A stretch of 64,000 bases of DNA from SOKP01 sp048887165 (GTDB lineage: Archaea > Asgardarchaeota > Lokiarchaeia > Sigyniarchaeales > SOKP01). Below the pieces are notes generated by a model. It ran no database searches. It was not told where the DNA came from and saw nothing but the letters and a program-made list of their open reading frames with translations. The first letter of the stretch is position 1. Every line of letters starts with the position of its first letter. A program made the translations under genes and the position numbers. The stretch is from contig JBHLJZ010000004.1 in the NCBI GenBank assembly GCA_048887165.1, positions 21,255 through 85,254 of the forward strand, given 5' to 3'. Below, one piece after another: positions 1 through 9,052 of this stretch.

Positions 1-2340
1 TCAGGAATTTCGATATTCGGAAATATTGCTCTCCTATCAGCAGGATCTAATGGTACAAAAATAATTGACATAAGTGATCCATTCAATCCATATAAATTAG
101 GGGTTTATAACGATGGCGGCTCATCTGCAGCTACATTTATTTCAAGAAATTTAATTTATGTGGCAGATCGAACTGATGGGTTAGAAATTATAGATCTTAA
201 CTTTCAAACAGGGCAATGGTTAACACCCTCTTTATTAAGTAAATGTGGTGATGATTATAATAATACTCAAAATGTGTTTGTTTCTGGTGACATCGCATAT
301 GTATCAGATGATGCTGATGGATTGGAAATTATTAATGTAAGTAATCCCTTTAGCCCTGTACTTTTAGGAAAATTTGGAGATTCTTATAATAGTACCATGA
401 ATGCATTCATTTCTGATGAGATTGCCTATATAGCCGATGAAAATGATGGTTTAGAAATCGTTAATGTAAGTAATCCTTCTAATCCTTATGAAATTGGATA
501 TTTTAATGATGGGGGTATAGTTCAGGATGTATTTATCTCTGGTGGTATTGCATATGTTTTAGATGCGGTAGACGGATTAGAAATTGTTAATATAACTGAT
601 CTCACAAATCCGACAGAAATAGGTGAGCTAGGTACCATTCCGCTTTGGTGTTTTGATATTGCTGTTTATGGGAATATTGCTTATATAGCTACTGAAAGTG
701 GAATGGTTATAGTTGATGTGAGTAATTCTTCAAATCCTATAATGTTGGGTAGTTATTATGACGGAGGAATTAGTGTTTGGGGCAGTGCTATTAGCTTTTA
801 TAATGATATAGTTTACTTTACTGAGGGCGCTCATGGTTTAGAAATGATTGATGCGAGTAATTTAAGTTCACCTAAATTACTAGGAAAATTTGGAAATGGT
901 ACATACCCAGACAATAATTCGAAGGGAATTTTTATTTCGGGAAATTTTGCTTATATTGCAGATGATAATGACGGATTAGAAGTAGTTGATGTAAGTGATC
1001 CAAGCAATCCTATTGAAGTAACAAGTTTTAATGATGGTGGGATTGCAAATGGTGTATATTTTTCGAAGAATATAGTATATATTGCTGATGAAGAACAAGG
1101 TTTAGAAATTATTGATACAGGATTAGATAATGATGATGATGGGCTAAGCAATGTAGAAGAATTTATTACATACTCAACTAATTTAAATAATGCAGATACA
1201 GATGGAGATAATATCAATGATTTCGATGAAATTAATACATATTCTACTGATCCCAATGATGATGATAGTGATGATGATAATCTTAACGATGGAGAAGAAT
1301 TAATATTTTCTACTGATCCCAATGATGATGATAGTGATGATGATGGGTTAAATGATGGAGCTGAAGTGAATACGTATTTTACTGATCCAAATGATAACGA
1401 TCACGATAATGATGGTATATTAGACGGAGAAGAGACAATAGCAGGCTCAGATGGATATATAACTAATCCAACTGATAATGATTGCGATGATGATGGATTG
1501 CTAGACGGAGCAGAAACAATAACTTATCTAACGAATCCATTAAATCCAGATTCTGATTATGATGATTTACCTGATGGCTGGGAAGTCCAACATTCACTCA
1601 ATCCAAATTCACCCAATAGAAACGAAGACCCAGATGTAGATGGTTTAACTAATTATGAAGAATTTCAGCATGGAACGGATCCCAGATTAGAAGATACTGA
1701 TGGAGATGGGTATTCAGATGGCGCTGAAGTAGCTGCTGGCACAGATCCTTTGGATCCTAACAACTTTCCATTCAGTATTTGGGATTTTTTTAGAAGATTT
1801 GGATTATTAATTGGAATTGCTGTTATTTCTGTGGCAATTGTAGCTGCTGTTGCTATTCGAAGGAAATCAATCCAAGCTAAAAAACTCCGAGTTTTTATAA
1901 GCCATGCTGTTGATGACTTTAGAAGTTATAGAATTGCTGATATTGCTAAATTTCTCGAATCACAAAAAGAAATCTCTCATGTATATTATTGTGAAGAAGA
2001 TCTAGTAGGGAACATTGATGACTGGATGAAAAAAACAGTACCTCGTTGTCAGCTTTTAATTTTCTTTTCAACAGATAAATCATTAAATTCAATGGATTGT
2101 ATGAATGAAATCAATCTTGCTCGAAAACATGGTTTACAGATTACCCCTGTCTTAGGAATTAATTTAAGATGGGAAGATTTAGAAAAGTTAAATGTAAATA
2201 GAGAACTTGGAAAGGAATACGATCCGATGCAATTTGAAAAATTATGTAATGAATTATATGGCTATGCTTTAAAATTCAAAGAAGATTTAGAAAAAGAAGC
2301 TCAAGAAAAAAAAAATGATAGAAAAAGAATGAAAAAATAA
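1..2340 (+). CDS. Receptor-like protein: LVIVD propeller, Ca-binding repeats, TM helix, TIR domain (5' end outside window)
   Basis: The frame is open from base 1, so the true start lies upstream; 779 residues are visible. Residues 1-375 are LVIVD-type propeller repeats of about 40 residues (DGLEIVNVS and D-P-SNP signatures). Residues 378-590 hold about nine thrombospondin-type-3-like acidic repeats of the DxDxDGxxD kind, a Ca-binding family. A single hydrophobic helix at about 600-621 is followed by basic RRK, which implies an outside N-terminus and a cytosolic C-terminus. Residues 627-762 are a TIR domain (RVFISHAVDD start). Glu703 in CMNEINLA sits where NAD-cleaving TIRs have their catalytic glutamate. 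Known: TIR domains signal or cleave NAD+. Inferred: an extracellular sensor coupled to an intracellular TIR effector. The ligand is unknown. Confidence 0.85.
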   Translation, partial: SGISIFGNIALLSAGSNGTKIIDISDPFNPYKLGVYNDGGSSAATFISRNLIYVADRTDGLEIIDLNFQTGQWLTPSLLSKCGDDYNNTQNVFVSGDIAYVSDDADGLEIINVSNPFSPVLLGKFGDSYNSTMNAFISDEIAYIADENDGLEIVNVSNPSNPYEIGYFNDGGIVQDVFISGGIAYVLDAVDGLEIVNITDLTNPTEIGELGTIPLWCFDIAVYGNIAYIATESGMVIVDVSNSSNPIMLGSYYDGGISVWGSAISFYNDIVYFTEGAHGLEMIDASNLSSPKLLGKFGNGTYPDNNSKGIFISGNFAYIADDNDGLEVVDVSDPSNPIEVTSFNDGGIANGVYFSKNIVYIADEEQGLEIIDTGLDNDDDGLSNVEEFITYSTNLNNADTDGDNINDFDEINTYSTDPNDDDSDDDNLNDGEELIFSTDPNDDDSDDDGLNDGAEVNTYFTDPNDNDHDNDGILDGEETIAGSDGYITNPTDNDCDDDGLLDGAETITYLTNPLNPDSDYDDLPDGWEVQHSLNPNSPNRNEDPDVDGLTNYEEFQHGTDPRLEDTDGDGYSDGAEVAAGTDPLDPNNFPFSIWDFFRRFGLLIGIAVISVAIVAAVAIRRKSIQAKKLRVFISHAVDDFRSYRIADIAKFLESQKEISHVYYCEEDLVGNIDDWMKKTVPRCQLLIFFSTDKSLNSMDCMNEINLARKHGLQITPVLGINLRWEDLEKLNVNRELGKEYDPMQFEKLCNELYGYALKFKEDLEKEAQEKKNDRKRMKK
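1242..1345 (+). repeat. Near-identical tandem repeat, 66-nt period
   Basis: A 37-base stretch beginning TTCTACTGATCCC at 1242 recurs exactly at 1308, a period of 66 nt or 22 residues. It encodes two consecutive acidic Ca-binding repeats rich in GAT codons. Identity at the DNA level suggests a recent duplication within the repeat region. Confidence 0.8.
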
Positions 2341-2468
2341 ATAAATCTATTATTTTTTATTTTATAACAATATTAATTTTAAGTATCAATATTTCCAGTA
2401 TAATTTAATAGAAAATAATTTATTTTTGTTCTAAATTAAGAAATAAAATAAAATAAAATTTAAATTTT

Positions 2469-4199
2469 TTAGAAGACGCCTGCATCTTTTAAAATTTGTT
2501 TATGATCAAAAGCTAAATCCATAGTTTTTACTTTTTCAATTGGAATTGCTTCGGCAACTTTTGCGTCATCTCCACCTGCTAACAATGTGAGATCTTTGAC
2601 TAACCTGCATTTAAATGCAGTTGATACAATTCTTCCTCGAGGATCCCGACCTTTTTGATCATATGTCCCTATTTTTTTTACTACTTCAACAGCAAGGTTA
2701 GTTTCTTCTCTTACTTCTCTTACGACCGCTTGTTCGGCGTTTTCATTATACTTAATGAAACCACCAGGTAGAGCATACTTACCTTTATAAGGATGATATT
2801 TTCTTTTGATTAATATTATATTTCGATTTTTATCCTCTATAACGGCATCTACAGTATAACCCTTCTCTTCCACTTTTGCTTTTAATCGATGTAATACAAA
2901 ATAAGTTAATGTACCTATAAACATCAACCCAATGATCGTCGTTGCTAATAAATAAGATATTATGACAAATTGACTTTTTGTAGGATCTGTGCCTAGAATT
3001 AGAACATCAAAAAAATCTTTCACGATTCCAGCACTTAATATTATATTTACTAGATATAATATCCTTGTTGTAACCTTTTGATTCTTTTCATTTCTTTGAA
3101 GATAGAATTCTTGCATAGAATCATATAGCATCTTGAATTTTTCATTAACTCTCTCTATAATAGTTTCAATACGATAACCTTTTATAAGATGGGTTAAAAC
3201 TCGTGTGTAATGCTCACGTGGATTCCAATCTAATTCGCTGTAAATAAGACTCATTTTGGTTTGAATCATTCCTCGTAAAAATCTAAGATTATTAGTCTTA
3301 TGTTCTATTGTTTCCAGACTCATAAAAACATCTGAATAACGTTTCATAAATAAAATGTCCAGTGAATTATTAATCGTCATGAGTGCGAAAAGAACAGCTC
3401 TTATTTTTGGAGTTGGTTCTAATATATGTTCTTTTATATAGGGAAACTCTGTGTTATAGTTATGTTCTGCCATGTAAATAAATCCAGAATTTCTTTGAAT
3501 ATAATGCAGTTCAGAGACGCGATTAGAGAAATTCTTTTTTGTCCTTCTTTCAAAAAGTTCATCAGAATAATCGCCCCATTGTCCTGAATATACGCGAGTC
3601 CAATATCCAAGAACTTCTTTATACCTTTCTATATTTTTTGCATCCCACTGGACTTCTATAGGGCTAGTTTTATTTGATATTAAGAACACATATATTGGAC
3701 TCTCGGTATCTATAAGGAGAAATTCATTTTCTCTTCTATTACTAAAGTCTTTAAGAATATCAAGAACAATATAGGGTATCTGTTGGATTAAATCTGGTGT
3801 GATCTTTTCTTTTTTATATGGCTCATTTTTAAAATATTCAATTTCAAATTTAAAATATCCTAAGGTGTTATAAACTAAATCTCGATAGTCTTCAGTATAA
3901 GGTCTATTTTCGTCAGTATAAGGAAAATTCTGGAAGAAAGGTTCCCAATCACATTCAATAACTATTGATTTGGCCATTTCTCTTAAAATGGTCTTCTTCT
4001 CTTCAGCATAAGGATATTTCTCTAAAAATATGAAGGATTTTGCTAGTTCTTCATCACTAAGATTCTTTAATTTTTCCAAAAGGAATGCTTCTATTTCTTC
4101 CGCCTTAGTTTCTCCAATAAACTCATTCGTATTTATGAAAGCACTGATATACCAAAATTCTTTTCCGTAAATAAAACGTAAATTTTCTTCCATTTTCAA
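2469..4199 (-). CDS. Membrane-anchored protein with C-terminal Nudix hydrolase domain
   Basis: This 576-residue protein has three parts. Residues 1-375 are an unrecognised, mostly helical region. Two hydrophobic helices lie at about 379-402 and 411-437. A Nudix hydrolase domain fills 443-576. The Nudix box starts at GGF near residue 479 and continues with E at the spaced position and REVREETNL, so the metal-binding glutamates are intact. The sequence GKYALPGGFI resembles ADP-ribose pyrophosphatase-type Nudix enzymes, though the substrate cannot be read from sequence. The helical region followed by a membrane hairpin faintly recalls CorA/RMND1-like layouts, but no GMN motif is present. The gene ends tail to tail with the TIR receptor gene, 128 bp away. 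Nudix call strong; N-terminal role unknown. Confidence 0.85.
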   Translation of the reverse strand: MKMEENLRFIYGKEFWYISAFINTNEFIGETKAEEIEAFLLEKLKNLSDEELAKSFIFLEKYPYAEEKKTILREMAKSIVIECDWEPFFQNFPYTDENRPYTEDYRDLVYNTLGYFKFEIEYFKNEPYKKEKITPDLIQQIPYIVLDILKDFSNRRENEFLLIDTESPIYVFLISNKTSPIEVQWDAKNIERYKEVLGYWTRVYSGQWGDYSDELFERRTKKNFSNRVSELHYIQRNSGFIYMAEHNYNTEFPYIKEHILEPTPKIRAVLFALMTINNSLDILFMKRYSDVFMSLETIEHKTNNLRFLRGMIQTKMSLIYSELDWNPREHYTRVLTHLIKGYRIETIIERVNEKFKMLYDSMQEFYLQRNEKNQKVTTRILYLVNIILSAGIVKDFFDVLILGTDPTKSQFVIISYLLATTIIGLMFIGTLTYFVLHRLKAKVEEKGYTVDAVIEDKNRNIILIKRKYHPYKGKYALPGGFIKYNENAEQAVVREVREETNLAVEVVKKIGTYDQKGRDPRGRIVSTAFKCRLVKDLTLLAGGDDAKVAEAIPIEKVKTMDLAFDHKQILKDAGVF

Positions 4200-4392
4200 T
4201 TGCCCTCAAATAAATTATATTAGACAAATGATTAAATTATTATTAAATTGTTATTCTATTTATTACTTTTTTTTTTTCTAATCTAAAAATTATTATTAAT
4301 TCTCTTCAAAATGATTTTAGCAATCTTTTTTTATAATTGAGTTTAATTAAGTTTAATAATAAAATCTAACAAATTTTTAAAGGAAAATTACG

Positions 4393-5718
4393 ATGGAAGG
4401 AGAGGTAAAAAAAATAAAATTAAAGCGAAGAATTTCTCTTCTTGGAATAACTTTTTACGGTGTTGGGAATGTTTTAGGTGCCGGGATTTATGCTTTAATA
4501 GGTGAAGTTGTTGGGATAACTGGAAATATCTCATGGATATCGTTTATATTAGCATCTATTACAGGTGCTTTAACAGGATTATCTTATGCCGAACTTTCTG
4601 CTATGTTTCCTAAAAGTGCTGCTGAATTTGTTTATACCGAAGAAGCATTTAAAATTAGAATAGTATCGTTTATTTTAGGATGGATTATCATTTTTTCAGG
4701 AATTTTTTCTGCTGCTACTGTTGCTTTAGGATTTGCTGATTATTTATCTAGTTTATTAGGAGTCCCTATTGTTATTGTTAAAGTCATAATTGCGATTTCA
4801 CTTATCATTATATTAAGCTTTATTAACTTTATAGGTATTAGAACTTCAACGTGGACGAATATTTTATTCACCCTGATAGAAGCATCGGGTTTAATATTTA
4901 TAATAATTATAGGAGTACCTTACTTAGGTTCTGTGAATTATTTTGAATTGCCTGCAGCATCTTCAATAAATGCTATATTCTCAGCAGTCGCTCTAATCTT
5001 TTTTGCTTATATTGGTTTCGAAGATATTGCAAATATTGCAGAGGAAGCTAAGGAACCTCACCGAAATGTTCCTAGAGCAATAATTTATTCAATTATTATT
5101 ACAACAATCTTATATTGTTTAACAGCACTTTCAGTAGTAAGTATAGTTAATTACGCTGACATTGCTAATTCAGATGCTCCGTTAAATTATGTTGTTTCCA
5201 CAGTTCTAGGCCCTATTGGGGGCTTTATTATGACTATTATTGCACTATTCGCAACAGCGAACACAGTTTTAATCATGTTAATTGTTACATCAAGAATGAT
5301 TTATGGGATGGCAAGAGATAAAGCTTTACCAGAAGGATTAGCAAAAATCTCACCAAAGCACAGGATTCCTACCCTTTCTGTATTTTTAACAATGATCCTA
5401 ACTATCATTCCTGTATTCTTTGTAGATATTTCAATTGTAGCGCATGCAACTGTTTTCGGTGTTTTGATAAACTTTTTCTTGGTCAATATTAGCTTAATTG
5501 CCTTAAGGAGAATGAAACCAGAAATTGAAAGACCTTTCAAATTAACACCAAATATAGGCTGGATACCTATTATTGCACTATTAGGTGCTATTGTTTGTAT
5601 AGCATTACTTTTTACGTTTGATTTGCTAACTATAATTATCCAATCTATAATTATTCTAGTTGGTATTGTTGTATTCTATGCTATGAAATCTAAAATTGAA
5701 ACTAAAGCTATGAAATAG
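4393..5718 (+). CDS. APC-superfamily amino acid permease
   Basis: The 441-residue protein is hydrophobic throughout, with about twelve predicted membrane helices. Helix 1 carries the broken-helix glycine signature of the amino acid-polyamine-organocation family (GVGNVLGAGIYALIGE). The loop FEDIANIAEEAKEPHRNVPRAI is another family hallmark. It should import amino acids or polyamines by secondary transport; the substrate is not predictable. It is a lone plus-strand gene preceded by a 190-bp AT-rich region, with AAAGGA upstream of the ATG. Confidence 0.9.
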   Translation: MEGEVKKIKLKRRISLLGITFYGVGNVLGAGIYALIGEVVGITGNISWISFILASITGALTGLSYAELSAMFPKSAAEFVYTEEAFKIRIVSFILGWIIIFSGIFSAATVALGFADYLSSLLGVPIVIVKVIIAISLIIILSFINFIGIRTSTWTNILFTLIEASGLIFIIIIGVPYLGSVNYFELPAASSINAIFSAVALIFFAYIGFEDIANIAEEAKEPHRNVPRAIIYSIIITTILYCLTALSVVSIVNYADIANSDAPLNYVVSTVLGPIGGFIMTIIALFATANTVLIMLIVTSRMIYGMARDKALPEGLAKISPKHRIPTLSVFLTMILTIIPVFFVDISIVAHATVFGVLINFFLVNISLIALRRMKPEIERPFKLTPNIGWIPIIALLGAIVCIALLFTFDLLTIIIQSIIILVGIVVFYAMKSKIETKAMK

Positions 5719-5750
5719 TTTTTTTCATAAAAATTAGAAAATCAATAATT

Positions 5751-5894
5751 CTAACTATATTTTTCTTTCCATTTTTTTTGTTTTAAGGAGGTATCATCCT
5801 TCATTTTACACTTTCGATGAATTTGATCTTGTTTTTCCCATTCTTTTTCAAGCAAATCGTCTAATTCATCGTATTCATTCTCATCTTGATCCAA
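5751..5894 (-). CDS. Small acidic/basic protein at the end of the Fe-S operon (47 aa)
   Basis: A 47-codon frame starts at TTG (5894), with AAAGGTGAT spaced about five bases upstream, a near-perfect archaeal ribosome site. It begins 16 nt after the Fe-S oxidoreductase stop and runs the same way. The product starts MDQDENEYDELDDLLEKEWE and ends with a lysine-rich tail, is highly charged and has no recognisable domain. GTG at 5903 would overlap the Shine-Dalgarno site and is less likely. Function unknown. Confidence 0.55.
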   Translation of the reverse strand: MDQDENEYDELDDLLEKEWEKQDQIHRKCKMKDDTSLKQKKWKEKYS

Positions 5895-5910
5895 AGAAAT
5901 CACCTTTGAT

Positions 5911-7044
5911 TTATTTATCAAGGGCTTCTAATAAATAGTCTGTTATATATCGACATGTTTTTTCTGATTGAGTTTTATAATTTACATACCTATAGTTAAA
6001 TACACATAATGGGCAAGAAGTAATAATATCTTTGGTCTTTAATTCTTGAAATATTTTTGAGCCTATTTTAATTGAGATACTACTGTCTACTCCTCTAATT
6101 CCAGAACCGGCTCCGCAACAGGGAGTATATTCACGATTCTCATTTAACTCTTCCACTTTAGTATTGATCATCTTCAATAATTCTCTTGGTTCCTCAAATA
6201 TCTTAAGATTTTTTAATTTCCTCCCCATACGACAAGAATCATGATAGGTAATATTATTATTCAAATTATTAAATTGAAGTTTACCATCCTTAGTAAGTAT
6301 ATTAACAATTTGGATGATATGCTTTACATTAATATTCCAATCAGAAACATATTTCGGATATATATTATTGAATGCATATAAACATCCTCCACATGTAACT
6401 AAGATATTTTTTACACCAATTTCCTTAAATAATTTGAAATTCTCTTCAAATATTTGTTTTGCAAGTTCTAAATTTCCAGCAGAATAAACATACTCCCCAC
6501 AACATGGTTCCTTTTCTAATATTTTAAAATCAAAATTTCCTGCCTTCAATAATTTATAAGAAGAACTTGCGCTCTCTTTAACTCTAAAGGAAGACATACA
6601 ACCTAAAAATAATAATGTATCAGATTCTTTGCTTTCATAAAGCTCTTGTTCTCGAAAACTGTTAGGAATCCAATCTAACCTTTCTTCGGGATTGCCGTTG
6701 ACACTATTATCTTTCTCAATAATATTTTTAATAATTTTATTATGAATCTCTAGAGGGGCTTCATTTTGATTAACTAACTTGATTTTAGATGAATGTATCA
6801 AATCGGAGATGTTAATATTTTCTGTACAAAATCGGTCACATATTCCACATAAAGTACAAGTATACAATCCTATTTTTTCTTCTTCCGTAATACTCTCATT
6901 TTTGAAAACTTTTTTAGTAATTTTTAACCGTCCGTTTGGTGATTTCAAATCATCTTGGGTTACTATAAAAGTATCACAATAATCCATACAAGTTTTACAG
7001 TCAATACAAGACTCTATTTCTGTTAATAACTGGATTTCATTCAT
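5911..7044 (-). CDS. Fe-S oxidoreductase with two 4Fe-4S clusters and two CCG domains (HdrD/GlcF-like)
   Basis: The 377-residue protein begins with two ferredoxin-like motifs (CIDCKTCMDYC and CTLCGICDRFC). Two cysteine-rich CCG domains follow, with CCGEY and CCGAGSG. This is the layout of HdrD, GlcF and LldE-type proteins, which pass electrons between a partner dehydrogenase and a carrier. Its start overlaps the stop of the radical SAM gene by 4 nt, so translation is probably coupled. No dehydrogenase partner is adjacent, so the electron donor is unknown. Confidence 0.85.
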   Translation of the reverse strand: MNEIQLLTEIESCIDCKTCMDYCDTFIVTQDDLKSPNGRLKITKKVFKNESITEEEKIGLYTCTLCGICDRFCTENINISDLIHSSKIKLVNQNEAPLEIHNKIIKNIIEKDNSVNGNPEERLDWIPNSFREQELYESKESDTLLFLGCMSSFRVKESASSSYKLLKAGNFDFKILEKEPCCGEYVYSAGNLELAKQIFEENFKLFKEIGVKNILVTCGGCLYAFNNIYPKYVSDWNINVKHIIQIVNILTKDGKLQFNNLNNNITYHDSCRMGRKLKNLKIFEEPRELLKMINTKVEELNENREYTPCCGAGSGIRGVDSSISIKIGSKIFQELKTKDIITSCPLCVFNYRYVNYKTQSEKTCRYITDYLLEALDK

Positions 7045-7808
7045 ACAATATCATCTAAAGAAACGTTATATAATTTATCAATGCTACTATACCCTACAAT
7101 TTCATCTCTTAAATAAATCCTAAATGGTAATTCTAAGTCTTTATAGGGCTTTAAAATATTAAGTAGGGTAATATGCTCAGGCTTTTTAAACTCAGCTTTA
7201 TATTCTTGGCCAACTCCTTCAGAATATTGATATTGTTGTAAAACAAATTCACCTCTAAATTGATTTTTCCTGAGAAAAGAAATAATTTTATGGATATCAC
7301 TTTGTTTTAAAACATTCTCTACGAAAGTAGTTCTGATTTCAAAATCGATTTGCTCTCGATGATTTACATTCGAATAAGTCTCAAAAATTCTATCTGGATT
7401 TACATTACTTCCGGTAATCTTTCTTAATTTATTTTTTTTTAAAGGACCTTTTAGATCTAACGCTACTCTATCAATCAAAGGCAATAATTCTTTAATAATC
7501 TCTGGATTAGTACCATTTGTATCTACACTAATATATTTCCCTATCTTTTTAATTTCTTTACATAATTCTAATAAATCATGTTGAAGAGTAGGTTCTCCTC
7601 CTGAGATACTAATCCCATTAACTAACATATTACTCTTTATTTGGTCAATCAACTCATTTATTTCCCAAATTCTACCTACTTCCTTACTTAATAGAAATTT
7701 ATTATGACAAAACCCACAGTTTAAATTGCATCCAACTGTAAAAATAACCATGGAAGACTTGTTAGGAATATCTTTAGTAGATATATCTATAATTCCTCCT
7801 ACTCTCAC
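7041..7808 (-). CDS. Radical SAM glycyl-radical-enzyme activase-like protein (NrdG2 type)
   Basis: The 255-residue protein carries the radical SAM CxxxCxxC motif at Cys27, Cys31 and Cys34 (GCNLNCGFC), then ISGGEPTLQ, the S-adenosylmethionine-binding GGE motif. The short TIM-barrel-only layout without extra clusters resembles the anaerobic ribonucleotide-reductase-activating family. No glycyl radical enzyme is seen in the window, so its target is open. It lies 9 nt after the PfkB gene and overlaps the next gene by 4 nt. Confidence 0.85.
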   Translation of the reverse strand: MRVGGIIDISTKDIPNKSSMVIFTVGCNLNCGFCHNKFLLSKEVGRIWEINELIDQIKSNMLVNGISISGGEPTLQHDLLELCKEIKKIGKYISVDTNGTNPEIIKELLPLIDRVALDLKGPLKKNKLRKITGSNVNPDRIFETYSNVNHREQIDFEIRTTFVENVLKQSDIHKIISFLRKNQFRGEFVLQQYQYSEGVGQEYKAEFKKPEHITLLNILKPYKDLELPFRIYLRDEIVGYSSIDKLYNVSLDDIV

Positions 7809-7817
7809 AGAATCAAC

Positions 7818-8714
7818 TCAATACTCTTTTTTAACTAAATCTTCTACTGCATATAATGTTAATGAGAAAGGACCTATAGATTCCATTTTGAGAGATGTCA
7901 ATGCTGCTGCGAACTTTAAAGATTCATCTGGACTTTTTGTAATTCTTGAGCCTAAATAACTAATAAATGCGGTATCTCCACGCCCGGTTCTTCCAATACT
8001 ATTTTTGTTTTTCCAAGGAAAAAAATAAATTTGACTTTCAGCATTTACAGTAATACCCCTTTCATGAGTTAAAAGTATTTCAGAGGGTCCTAATTCTATT
8101 AACTCTTCAGAGGCTTTATTAATATCCTTCTGGCCCGTCAAGATTTCAGCTTCTGTTTGGTCTACTTTTAATACCTTTACCTTAGAAATTATATCAATTT
8201 TATCTCTATGGTCTAACTCACGATAAATTATTTCCTTATTTTCTCTAATTCTTATGAAACCTTGGATATCTAAACATAATTTCTCTTTATACCTTTCAGA
8301 GAGATGATTTAATAGGTTAACATCTATCTCTCCAGCTATAATTGGGCCAATTACGAAATATTTAGTTTTAATATCAGGGATCTCTTCTTTCCTAAATAAA
8401 CCAGCAAAACCTAAAGGTTCATAATTTCTAAACTCAACATTTTTTGAAGAATAAATATTCTTTAAACCAGAGGTTTCCTCGGAAGGATAAGCATAATACC
8501 TAATTCCTTTTATCCTAAAGATATCCAATATAGGAAAATCCTCTTTTTTTAATCTTGTAATTACAGTTATTTTAAGACCCATATGAGCTCCAGCAATTCC
8601 CCCATAATACACTCCTCCTCCTAAAGAGGGGGTACTGACTCCATCAACTTCAATTATATCCTTCGCGATATGACCTAAGATAACAATATCTGACCTTATT
8701 AAATCCTTAGCCAT
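7818..8714 (-). CDS. PfkB-family (ribokinase-like) carbohydrate/nucleoside kinase
   Basis: At 298 residues this matches the family length. The N-terminal GGGVYYGGIAGAHMG segment resembles PfkB signature 1. The C-terminal GRTGRGDTAFISYLG matches signature 2, with the catalytic-base aspartate in GRGDTA. The usual GAGD is GRGD here. It should phosphorylate a sugar or nucleoside hydroxyl with ATP; the substrate is not predictable. It is the first gene of a four-gene minus-strand operon with the radical SAM, Fe-S oxidoreductase and small protein genes. Confidence 0.85.
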   Translation of the reverse strand: MAKDLIRSDIVILGHIAKDIIEVDGVSTPSLGGGVYYGGIAGAHMGLKITVITRLKKEDFPILDIFRIKGIRYYAYPSEETSGLKNIYSSKNVEFRNYEPLGFAGLFRKEEIPDIKTKYFVIGPIIAGEIDVNLLNHLSERYKEKLCLDIQGFIRIRENKEIIYRELDHRDKIDIISKVKVLKVDQTEAEILTGQKDINKASEELIELGPSEILLTHERGITVNAESQIYFFPWKNKNSIGRTGRGDTAFISYLGSRITKSPDESLKFAAALTSLKMESIGPFSLTLYAVEDLVKKEY

Positions 8715-8851
8715 GAGTATATTATTTAAATTACACTAATGTTTAAGAAATTAACTAATATTATAAAATTTAATATTAAAATTATGCATATCAAAAGAAA
8801 ATAATAAAAACATTAAAGAGAAGAGAAGAATAAAAATACCTAATAAGCTCT

Positions 8852-9052
8852 TTATTCATAAACTAATAATGAATTTACCTTCGAATTGCTTACAAAACGC
8901 GCAATAATTTTTTCTTCAATTTTTTCTAAATTCACAGGTTTAGTACAATTCCAATCATAACATTGCCTATCGTCCTTATAAATAACTCCACAATGAATAT
9001 AATGATAGGATCCATAGGCATATTCTTTACCACAATTTGGACATTTTGGCAT
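8852..9052 (-). CDS. Small zinc-ribbon protein (66 aa)
   Basis: The protein starts MPKCPNCGKEYAYGSYHYIH and continues with CGV and two further cysteines (RQCYDWNC), so one or two zinc sites are likely. The start ATG is preceded by AAGGTGATG at suitable spacing. It lies alone, with gaps on both sides. Similar short ribbon proteins are common in Lokiarchaeal genomes, but no function is known to me. Confidence 0.65.
   Translation of the reverse strand: MPKCPNCGKEYAYGSYHYIHCGVIYKDDRQCYDWNCTKPVNLEKIEEKIIARFVSNSKVNSLLVYE

Noticed and set aside
951..1322. Open frame opposite the Ca-binding repeats
   Set aside because: It mirrors GAT-rich repeats as Ser/Leu-rich low-complexity sequence and is a shadow of the receptor gene.
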